A DNA stretch of 64,000 nt, taken from NCBI GenBank assembly GCA_031841125.1, contig CM063107.1, positions 44,529,497 through 44,593,496 on the forward strand, in the 5' to 3' direction. The notes beneath the pieces are model-generated. The model was not told where the DNA came from. It was given only the letters and a program-made list of their open reading frames with translations, and did no database searches. The stretch comes from Acanthococcus lagerstroemiae. Taxonomy: Eukaryota; Arthropoda; Insecta; Hemiptera; Eriococcidae. How positions within the stretch are numbered: the stretch's first letter is position 1; each line of letters begins with the position of its first letter. Shown here in pieces: positions 54,530 to 64,000 of this stretch. Made by a program: the position numbers and the translations under genes.

Positions 54530-55260
54530 TACGCCGCGGCTCATAGGTTGCCCGGTCCCCGCCTCACATCTCTGCAATGAAACTTCATTTCCCAAGGCCG
54601 GGAAGCGAGTGAACAGGTTTCTAAGATGGACAAGTGTAGTACCCTCGTCAGTTCTCTATCTACAGCAAAACACTTTACCATCAGTATCCGAATTCTGAAG
54701 AATCGGTGCTATGCTGCGAGATAGCTGAGCACCACATCAAAAGATTGGTGTTATGTGTCAGTCTTGTGGTGAAGGCTGTCATGCATAAGGACAAGGTATG
54801 GTGGAGGCTCCCATCCTTCCGAGAGGACGCTGTCATGGAAACAGCGCCATTCTTTTCCGCCTGACCCGGGAAAGCCCCATGATGGCGCTTCCACTAGAGG
54901 TCGCTCATACGTGGAAACCATCTGTGGTCGGGCTCGGACGAGACTTCGGAAGTGTCCATTTGAGAGCTTTGAATCGAGAGGCCGGAACCATTACGCCCCA
55001 GGACTCGGATTGTCCAAAGGAGGTCACCATGTAAGCCTTCGACGTCTATGTGGACACCTACCGGTCCTCACAAGACCCGAGGCTGAAGGAGGCCACTCGC
55101 TGTGTGGAAAAAATCTCAGCCATAAGGGCCACCGATGTCAATCAGCTCCCAGGAGGTCGAAAGAATTGAAAGGGGCGCCAATTCCAGAGGACACTGATGA
55201 GGACAGAAAGATGCCGCCGTTGCCCAAAAGAAGGTGTTAACAAGAAGAAACACAGTTTTT
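54530..55260 (+). other. GC-richer block with overlapping frames, unassigned
   Basis: Base composition differs from the AT-rich flanks. Two overlapping plus frames (54798-55034 and 54911-55240) read for example EVAHTWKPSVVGLGRDFGSV and LCGKNLSHKGHRCQSAPRRS. Neither matches a family I recognise. A retrotransposon gag-like remnant or tandem of exons is possible, but no zinc-knuckle spacing is complete in one frame. Confidence 0.3.
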
Positions 55261-55959
55261 AAGTAGAGTTTTGTTCCTATGGTATGTGGTCAAACGGTGT
55301 AAACAGTATTAAGAACTTTGCTGTAACGCTGCTGAGGTTGACTCAGGGTAGCACTCGTAGGTTGGCTGTTTTCGCCTTCCGGATTATCAGTATCTGTTTT
55401 GGGGCATTGTTGTATTTTCGTGTCCTTTTGGGATTGTTTCGCGCGTCTGAATCTTTGGCCAAACCTGTGGACTTTCGCCAACACTGGTTACTCTGCGAAG
55501 CACCGGTCTTCGATATAGGTCATCTAGGGGGTGAAGGGAGGAATTCACCTGCGAAATGCGTGTAGGTGTATATGTAGAGACGACGGAGAGATCGTGCGGG
55601 TGGTAGCCGTTTTGCCCTCCTGAGGACGTAGTTCAACGCTTTTCCTAATTTTTCTTGTAACGTCGTGAGGTCAGTTATTGAGTGAAAGCAACTTCTTTAA
55701 TATTTCGGTTCAGACACTCCTACAACCTCGAGGAAACGTCGGTGGCGGGCTTAGCCAAGGGTCGAAAGCTGTTTTTGGAATTTGTAAGTACATGACCAAC
55801 TTCCTATTATACTCATTTTTACTGAACCTCTGACCGTTTAGTTCGCGCTGATTAGAAGCAGGAGTGATGTGGGCTCAAACCGTAAAAGAATCTGCATGGA
55901 CCTATTAGTTTTCTGAGGGGTAGGCGTGAGGGTCAAATTATGTAAGATTTTGCCCGTCA

Positions 55960-56370
55960 CAATAGATATTTGAAAATATTAAAATATAGATGTTCAAAAG
56001 TATCGATAATCAAGAATATCAAAATATTAATATTTAGAAATATTGAAACATCGATACTCAAAAATATCAAAACATCAATATTTAAAAATATCAAAATATC
56101 GATATTATTATTATCGGAATTAAAAATTTTTAAATGCATACTGATATTACTAGTAATAATTTTTAAATATTGCCATCACTAGAGAAAGCAAAAGTGATGG
56201 CCAAATTTCGATCAAATATCGAAATATAGATACTAAGGAATATCAAACCAGTATTAATACTGAAATGAGAAATATCAATATTATCGATTATTACTGATAT
56301 CAAAAATTTTCAAACATCGGCATCACTAGAGAGTAATATAGATGGTAAAATATCAAAATATCGATATTCA
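55960..56370. repeat. AT-rich minisatellite based on AATATCAAAATATCGATATT
   Basis: Degenerate units of about 22 bp (AAATATCAAAATATCGATAT, with variants ATCAAAACATCAATATT and ATTGAAACATCGATA). A longer-order unit GAAATATCAATATTATCGAT, CAAAAATTTTCAAACATCGG and CATCACTAGAGA recurs at about 56100-56190 and 56250-56335. It resumes after the 56383 insertion at 57243-57320. Open frames on both strands (ILIFLNID and KYRCSKVS types) are products of the repeat. Confidence 0.85.
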
Positions 56371-56382
56371 GAAACATACACT

Positions 56383-57242
56383 CAGGCGCGGATTTAGAAA
56401 AAGGAGGTGGGGAGGTACAGTAGCGGCGATGCATATTGATTAGCTGTTGCTTTTATGTTGGCGGGGGTGCTCCTGGAAAATGCTTTTTATACTACTTGAT
56501 CAGAAAGGCAATGTCTTCATTGTTGTTTTATGGACAACAAGAAGCGCCTATCATTCATGCGAGGAAATTGCGGGCCAGTAATTTCATATTGGGGAATTGA
56601 ACCCGCGTCCATTGAAACATTTGACTGAAATGTAGCGATTGTTTCTAACCACTCGCCCACAGAACGAATTACAAAATAGCGATTTAAGAACGAATTTAAA
56701 TATTCACGACATAGTACAGCTGTTACCGTTCGTTGTTAACCATTGTTACGTTTTTGCTGGCCACTACCTGTGTATGCTGTTTGTGCACGTGAACAAACTG
56801 AAGACAAGACTATGACACTGTACTTTGTAGTAATTAACTGAGCAAATTCAATTTTTGAATTGATTACGCACACAAAAATCACCTATCTATAATTTAAATA
56901 AATAAATAAAAATACAGACCATGTCAGCGAAAAACATTGCCGCTTCTGATCAAGTAGTATAAAAAATATCTTCCACAAGAAGAGCCAAAAGTGAATTTAC
57001 ATGACTCGGAAATTACAACTTTCCCTCGCCATGTAAACACTTACTTTTGACTCTTGGTGTGTAATATACTATATCTAATGTGGGATACGTAATGACGAAT
57101 ATATAGATGCGTTATTATACACTTGTGGCGTGTAATGAAGGTACAATTCATCATTTTTATTCCTTTTATCCTATTATTGCGTTAAAAATTTCAACCAAGA
57201 GGAGGCCATGTACTTCATGGCTCTCCATTGGATCCGCCACTG
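56383..57242. mobile_element. hAT-type element inserted in the AT minisatellite
   Basis: Ends CAGGCGCGGATTTAG and TTGGATCCGCCACTG are inverted repeats. Flanks CATACACT at 56375-56382 and 57243-57250 are identical. 860 bp, no transposase frame. Contains a tRNA-like segment (56590-56665). Confidence 0.9.
56590..56665 (-). repeat. tRNA-like segment, possible SINE head
   Basis: On the minus strand TGGGCGAGTGG (56649-56659) fits a box A, followed by TTAGA as in tRNA D-arms. GGTTCAATTCC (56593-56603) is a perfect box B inside GCGGGTTCAATTCCCC. Spacing of about 45 bases between them is right for a tRNA. The acceptor stem does not pair and the T-stem is only partly paired, so this is not a functional tRNA but may be a tRNA-derived SINE head. 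Confidence 0.55.
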
Positions 57243-57329
57243 CATACACTGAAGTGAGAAATATTGATGATATCAATTATTGTCGACATCAAAATTTTCA
57301 AATATCGCCATTACTACTAACTTGGGGGT

Positions 57330-59515
57330 CCCTCACCACCTAGTCTAGAAAACTGCTTGATAGTAATATGATGCCTGAGGCGGCTAAATTCGAATAATAA
57401 TACGGCACCCTAGGTAGGGCTCAAGACATTGAAAGTACATCAGACGTACTCATCGTACGTGTTTTTGACTCTCCCAAGAGGGGCTTGTCAAGTTGCCCTT
57501 TCGATTTGATGTATTTCAAAATAGTCGTACAAAAACTTCGAAACCATATTATACACATTTATCAAACTGCGAAACATAAACCGAGGAAGTTTTCAAGTAC
57601 GTGTTTGCGCGTTTTAGTAATTTTCTGGTGTCTATATAAGTTTTTGTTTTACTTTTACAGATACGCGTTGATAGATATTTACATTTAAAATTACGTTCTC
57701 TCGGTTAAGGTTAAACTTGTTTCCGAAGCGTCCACACGCTGGATTTTCTTGTCATTTGAATGAACAGCAACGCAAAACGTGCCCATTGACGTTTCAACTT
57801 TTTCAGACGCCAGAATTTTCATCATAAACCGTATAGCCTATTCTTTCGCCTGTTATCTAGCCTGAGTTCACCGTTATGAAAATCCGAAATATAGCAGTTT
57901 GTGGCTTACTATAATCTTTCTGTCTGGCTCTCCTCTGTCTCACTTTCTTTCTCTGCTGCTTGTGCGCTCTCTGCAACAGAAGGAGAGCGTATTCGTCGAA
58001 CAGGGTACCGTACGTGCCACACTTTACTAGGCGAGTCCGTATATGAAAGGCGAACACATCCGAGCAGTCCTCGTGTTTATTTGACATTTTTCGAAAATTA
58101 AATGACAAAACGATTAGTTAGCTAGTTCCGTTCCGACCTCTCGTTATCAAAGCTGACGGCAGAAATGGAAGTTTGTGTAAGAAAATTTAATAAGATGATG
58201 TTGGCCCGTTATACCCCGTCCTTCTTCGTACCCGGTAGCCACTGCAATTTTCCTTTTCATTTCCTCGTCAAAGTGTTCGTTCGTTCGTACTTGTAGGTTC
58301 ATTCTTCGGATTGTTCATTTTTCATTCGATTGTTTGTTCGTGCTATAGGCATCAAAATTTCATTTCATTCATCAGCTGGTAAATTATTTTTTTCAAATCC
58401 TATATGTAGCAACTGGACTCAAGTCTAATTGTTAGAAAATGTCAACGGTTCGCAATAATGTTAAATTAGTAGTAAGACATACAGAACGAAACAACCCCTA
58501 GACGCCTAGAGCAATACAGTATTTCCGCCTTCGGGATTACTTTTCGGTTTCCATTTCCAGGACTATACACACAGTACGCTCATTCTTGATTCGTTTTTAG
58601 GTGCTGCTATTTCTAGTGAACCTACGAGCATGTCTGCTCGCTGCTGGAACTGTACTGTATCCTCAAATAAAAGTGGAACCAACGGAGGGAAATCATTTAC
58701 GTGGGAATTCGCAGTATCGCTCGGTTCCACAAGATATTGTCGGCGAAAATATAAACACCATAAAATGTAACGACGCGATAAATAAAAATATTTTAAACGT
58801 TGAATTGAATAAGAAAGTTGTAGGCTTAGGCTACACACATAGGCGTTGCGTTTTAAATGCGTGCAATTTTTCAAGGGCCGACCTTGCTAGTATCTCAGTT
58901 TAAACATTTGTATCCTTAGGATGAACGACAGTACTTGTTTATGTTTTTGTGCTATTGCTATTGAGGCGTACTTTGCGCAGAAAAATAAACAGATGTGCAT
59001 AGAATAAACAATGGAAAAGGAAACATCAATATCTGAGTGTCCATGTTGGAGTGTGAGTGAACTTGGTAAATTCTGTATATAGGGTGCGCCAATTCCCAAT
59101 TTCTTCTTTCTGTAGTCCATGTGAACTAGCATACCCTACATACAGAATCAATACCTGAGTACAAATCAAAAATAACTAAATCAATAACAGACAGAAAAAT
59201 GACAAGGAACCCAGCAGTGAGCCAAAGGCACACTCAAATTCCACAGAATATAGGAAACTTTGGGTCAATACATTACACAGTTTTACGAAATAAAACCAAT
59301 CAGTGACTAAATGAATTAGGAACAACAAAAATGCGTGAGGTGTCAGAGAACACCCGAGAACTGTCAACAATACGCAGGGGGAGGGGGTGGATCGCTCGAA
59401 TTGTTTTTGTGAATTCCACATAAAAATATCTGCTTACAATTTTTCTTCACCAATGGGCTGTATAGAACTACAGAAATGATTTTATCACCTAAGTTATAAC
59501 ATTTAGTATAACATT
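57330..59515. other. Unassigned DNA
   Basis: Several 60-100 codon frames on both strands, none recognisable. 58560-58900 is CpG-richer and has overlapping frames on both strands (58601-58903 plus, 58563-58874 minus). Confidence 0.35.
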
Positions 59516-59529
59516 ATCCAAGTTCTAAC

Positions 59530-60018
59530 CAGCGTTACCAACTCGCTACTTCAGACTTGCTTGGGATTGTATAATAAAAATGCCCAAGATTACCGGAGAC
59601 TGTAGGAAATTTTTGGAACACGAGTTCGAGTAAATCATTTTACTTTTTGAATCTAGCTCTCTAGAACTGACACACCAACTAACAACTATAAAAATTACTT
59701 CATTAGGCTTTTTAAGTTATGATTTTTCGTTTTATCAACAAAAACAGACACTAGACTTGGCCAACTGATGAATGAGAGAATGATAGTTCGTATGTAGCTC
59801 TCAACAGGCAGCAAAACTGCCAACATTCAAAAATGTGAAGTGTAAAAAATAAGTGTACACAGAATTGTAAGCTATAGAAAATGCCTGACATTGATAAAAA
59901 ATTCGTGAGTGACGAGAAAATTCCGGGAAAATCTAGAGTATACCAGTGCCAGGAAAATGCCAGAAGAATCTAGAATTGCCTAAGATGTCAGGCAATTTCC
60001 GGAGGGTTGGTAACACTG
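59530..60018. mobile_element. hAT-type MITE (CAGCGTTACCA)
   Basis: Ends CAGCGTTACCAACTCGC and GGGTTGGTAACACTG. Flanks GTTCTAAC at 59522-59529 and 60019-60026 are identical. 489 bp. End sequence related to the CAGTGTTGCCA elements at 19144 and 29703. No coding capacity. Confidence 0.92.
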
Positions 60019-60341
60019 GTTCTAACCATTTTATAATTGAAGAGTTTAAGAAAATAGATTTCAGTGACGAACGAGCTGATGCTAATGCATTTATATGCAT
60101 TTCAAATAAATTTCAATGTGGCATTAAAAGTGCTGGTACTTGGTACTTAACATACGCCATCTGTCCGAAGAAAACGACTTGAAAGTACTCGTATATTCCC
60201 ATCAGGTCCCTATTTTAGGACTTCGGAAAATAGATACAGTCTACGTTTTATTTCAAGATGCATCTTGAATGCAATATTTATTGAAATTTCTAAATTCGTA
60301 GAACGTGTTCGGTAGCCATAAGGACAATATTTACTTTTTTA

Positions 60342-62252
60342 CAGGGGCGAAACTATAGGGGGGTACGGGGTGTTGAGACACCCCATAATTTGACAGTCGG
60401 CAAATTTTGAAACTGTTCATTTGAATTTTTATTTTTTATGCATGTTTGTTTTTTCAATTAAACATATTTCGATTAAAAAATCAGCAAATTTTTAATTTTT
60501 TTTTAATTTTGTCGGTGAATTTTCAGTTTTCATGAAATATTTGTCGGCAAATTTTTCTTCTCCATCTTCACAAACTGAAAGTCAAATTTCGTTTCTGGAC
60601 ATGGAGTACCCTGGACTCCTGTTAGAGACTAGTCAGTCAAAAACAAAAGGTTTCAAGCTAAGTATCGAACGTAGTGGTCTCAAGTGTATCGATATAAAAA
60701 TTATCGAAAATATCGATAGGTTTTCTAATGTATCGATATTTTTGATAATGTTGTTATCGGGTTGCTTTAGAAGAAAGAAACGAGAAACGAAAAGGACGCG
60801 AGCACGCGGCACGAGGGAAAAATGAAAAATACTGCGGTTTTCATTGTTCGTTCTTGTATCCTTCTATAATCTAAACGGGCTATCAATTTATATAATAGAA
60901 GATTAGGCGAACTTAGATTCACAATTTTTAGCTTCATAACTCATTTTTAAAAATTGTACAGCCTTTTAAAAAATATCGATATGAAAAATGACCTTTATTT
61001 GAGACCACTAATCGAACGTTATTTGAAAGATTGAAACAAAGCTGAAATGTGGAAGACATTTCGAAAATCTGAAAGTCGGTAGCAAACATTGAATTTCGAA
61101 GTTCAATGACTATTCTATTTTTACTAGATTCTCTCTCTGACCTAGAGCCTGAAATTCGAGAACGTTGAATATTTTATTAAAATCTAAAAGTTGAAAGCAA
61201 AAGACTTATCTTCCAATGTCACAAGCTGAATCCGATAGCAAATGTTCTATTGTTTAATTTATGGGCTTTAGTCCTGTTGAATATTCTGGCCCTACATCCA
61301 TCAGAGCGCGTCGCTATCAAGTCGAAGTGATAAGTAGCAAAAGGTAAATCTCTATACATTTTTCCCATTAAAGTAGAAATATTTCGAGAAGTAAGACGTT
61401 TTTGAAGTATTTGAAGAGGAACGAATTTTTCGAACAAAAAATTTTCATTCGATTAAGACTATTTTTATACCTAGATTCCAAAATTTTGCTACGCGTGTCA
61501 AAAACTTCACATTTTGGTCGATACTAGCGCTGTACGGCCCGAATAGGAGGGAAATTTAGTCTGGAACGAAAGTCAAAACTCCATGTATTTTTCCCATAAG
61601 AACGAAAGAGAACTTGTGGCACGGATTCCCCTAATCCAATCGACAGGAAACTTTGTAGTTTTCTTTATTTTTTTTCTTTGGAATCAGTTTAGGAGACGAA
61701 TCAGAAGAAATTCAGAAAAAAGTATCACCAAGAGTAAATAACGACCAGCTTAATGTGTAAAGGAAGTTGTGTGTTTCCTCTGAAGTATTCCTAACATCCT
61801 TCCCGTTTACCCTCCCAGAATAGGGTATGTTTTTTGTTTTTTTCTTTCTTGGAATTAGTTTAGGAGACGAATCAGAGGAAATTCAGAAAAAAATATCACC
61901 AAGAGTAAATAATGACCACCTTAGTGTGTAAAGGAAGTTGTGTGTTTCCTCTGAAGTATTCCTAACATCCTTCCAGCTTACCCTCCCAGAATAGGGTATG
62001 CTTTTTTTCCCCCTTTCTTGAAATCAGTTTAGGAGACGAATCAGAGGAAATTCAGAAAAAACGATCACCAGGAGTAAATAACGACTAGCTTAATGTGTAA
62101 AGGAAGTTGTGTGTTCCTCTCGAGTATTCCTAACATCCTTCCAGATTACCCTCCCAAAATAGGGTATGCTCAAATTTTTAGAAATTTTTTTCAGAAAATG
62201 TTCCTTCTCCACACTCCCTCCTCCCCAAACTGAAAGTCAAGTTTCGCCTCTG
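60342..62252 (+). mobile_element. Large hAT-type element, CAGGGGCGAAAC family, copy B
   Basis: Ends CAGGGGCGAAACTATAGG and AAGTTTCGCCTCTG. Flanks CTTTTTTA (60334-60341) and CTTTTTAA (62253-62260) match at 7 of 8 bases. Shares long inverted collinear segments with copy A. Internally: another end-like segment at 60560-60597, an AT-rich ATCGAT stretch at 60685-60740 absent from copy A (probably an insertion), and a three-unit tandem near the right end. No transposase, so non-autonomous at 1.9 kb. Confidence 0.82.
61680..62168. repeat. Three tandem about 170-bp units inside copy B
   Basis: Units start at 61680, 61851 and 62020 with GGAATCAGTTTAGGAGACG-like sequence. They continue AATCAGA.GAAATTCAGAAAA, ATCACCAAGAGTAAATAA, TGTGTAAAGGAAGTTGTGTG, ATTCCTAACATCCTTCC and end TACCCTCCCAGAATAGGGTA. 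Copy A has this unit only once (about 22135-22290, inverted), so the array grew in copy B. Confidence 0.92.
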
Positions 62253-62260
62253 CTTTTTAA

Positions 62261-64000
62261 TTTTAGTTTTATTACGTTGTTTGTTTTCATCCTTGGGTTC
62301 TCCTATTTATTTTCTGTGTTAAGTAAGTCGGTGGATTTTTACTCTGTCTGTGCAGCAGTCTCCAATTGAAAAACTTTTAAAAGTTGGTTAGGCCACTATT
62401 GTACTCAGTCCGTCAGTTACAGGCCGTGATTACTGAAAAATTTAAGAATGGCCACTACAATTGAAAAGTTCATAACAGATGGTGTAGTATGTCGTCCCTC
62501 TTTGGCCTGTCAGCGTCGGAGCTAGATGGTGTGGTGGGACGTATGGCGATGCACGTATACCAAAGTGACCCCTATATGACACCGCACCCCTAGCTCCCGG
62601 AAACTACCCTTTCAACTATCGCATCAGTGGCCGGAGGGCATTCGAGCTAGAATATCACTCTTTCTTTTCCACCGTGTACTCAGCCGCGGGGCCCCGATTA
62701 TAGTTGAGTGAGAACTTTTTGCGTCACCCATTTCAAGGGACACTGTGATACCATGTGGCTTCGCGGGTCCGGTGTATTCGTTTCCCCGTGTTTTTTCCCC
62801 TGCACGCAATTTTAACAGTCCTCAAGTATTTTCGTATTCCTGACTGTCGTTTTGTTGTGTAATATCTGCGATTTGAGAACGATATTTAATTGTGCTTTTT
62901 GTGTCTGTTTCAGGTAAGATAATTTGATGTGAAACTTTGGAGCGATGGTATGGAAGCTTTTTATCGTATCTGTAAGTACCCCACGTACTTCGTATATAAC
63001 AAACATACATATCAGGGATCAGGGGTATTCAATAATATTCGTACGAGTAATGTGTAGTGTTCATTTGCGAATTCGCATATCCTTAGATGTGTGTATAAAC
63101 ACGTTCGCTGTACTGAGTTTGCTTTTTCGCGTGTGTCGAAATGAATTCAGCGGCAGCGTTTACGGCGTCGGATTTAACAAAGAAGCTCATCGCGTCTTTG
63201 CTTCGAACGAATATTTAAATTAAATCCGGAGTGCTGTTTAAGCTGATGATTCAGAAGGAAAAAAACAAATTCTGTCGAACGAATTCCGAATTAATATACG
63301 GAGGCGGCGAATACATTACCCCCGTTTCGCCCGTTAAATTTTATATTAAAGAATGCGAGTTAACGCAATTTGAAAAATAGGGAGTACGAACGATATACAA
63401 TTTTTTTTATTGTATCCCGATTTGTGTTAAAATCTCGTCTGTGTACGCCGTAAAATATTTCCGGATGTTGGATTCGAGATACGGGACCGTTTTGCTTTAC
63501 TTTTAATTTTCATTACATTATTATTTCTTTTTTAAGCGCGTGGAGTCGACAAATTTAGAGGGTGGAGCGGCGATATAAGAAAGGCGGCTTTACATAACTA
63601 TGTCTGCTGCAGGGGAGACAAGTCCGGGGTTGGTATTAAAAGGCGACTGTACAGATTTCGTCGACTGGCGTTTAAAGAGCAACACTATGTTCATAAAAGT
63701 TTACGGTTACGACTCGGAGTTACTTCGAAAAACATTTTTACCGTCGTATTGAGCACGAATAACGTATCTGCTGGCTCTGTGATTATCGGAGATGTAACGG
63801 CTCGAAGATCTGTGATATTACTTTTCATTTTTTTTTCTCTCTCTTTTTCTTTTCAAATCGTGTGTAGGTTGATAAAATCTCTGGGTTCCTCGTATATTTA
63901 CTGAATATAGATGTATCTATGTGCAACATTGTTGTAATAACCATCACAGCCTTTGAATCGTTTTGTATGTGAAAAAGATATTTTGCGAATCTGTTCCCGC
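62261..64000. other. Unassigned DNA with GC-richer and CpG-rich blocks
   Basis: 62490-62810 is GC-richer than its flanks and could be a short repeat; a 61-codon minus frame there is unrecognised. 63280-63800 is CpG-rich, unique and has no long open frame, so a regulatory or untranslated role is possible. A pyrimidine tract lies at 63828-63852. Confidence 0.35.

Noticed and set aside
55957..56182. Open frames on both strands rich in Ile, Asn and Lys
   Set aside because: Products of the AT minisatellite; both strands are open because the unit lacks stops.
1..64000. CRISPR arrays, rRNA operons, bacterial operons
   Set aside because: None present; the tandem repeats lack regular spacers, and gene structure is eukaryotic with introns.

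Overview
The window looks like nuclear DNA of an arthropod, most likely an insect: AT-rich, with no operons, genes split by multi-kilobase introns, and dense non-autonomous DNA transposons plus broken non-LTR retrotransposons. I cannot name the species from sequence alone.

The one confident host gene is on the minus strand. Three exons (16405-16178, 9214-8830, 3088-2873) join in phase with good splice sites. They encode TM3 to TM5 and most of the third intracellular loop of a serotonin 5-HT2-type G-protein-coupled receptor. I found no exons for TM1-TM2 or TM6-TM7; they probably lie beyond the right and left edges. If so, everything right of 16405 is either a very long upstream intron or intergenic DNA.

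Most of the remaining recognisable sequence is mobile DNA. At least twelve insertions have CAG...CTG-type inverted ends and 6-8 matching bases in 8-bp flanking duplications, the signature of hAT-type elements. They form several families: four copies of a 276-409 bp family with internal about 70-bp repeats (2483, 7700, 17725, 33756); CAGTGTTGCCA-type elements (19144, 29703, 30265, 59530); a large CAGGGGCGAAAC family (20942-23051 and 60342-62252); and single copies at 7247, 12779, 38522 and 56383. There is also a CACTA-like element (21130), a decayed mariner with a partial transposase (4482), and two palindromic foldback mariner-type elements (41064, 51108). Broken RTE/jockey-like retrotransposon pieces occur at 1809, 16924, 23060 (with a tail at 20883), 34505 and 40110.

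Several insertions are nested or can be dated by empty sites: one hAT MITE inside another inside a decayed minisatellite (6420-8460), and two copies of a host repeat (18845 and 29590) that carry different insertions and so show each other's empty sites. The rest is low-complexity or unrecognised intronic or intergenic DNA, with a few CpG-rich unique blocks (19680-20740, 33000-33620, 43060-44090, 63280-63800) that could hold regulatory or untranslated sequence.
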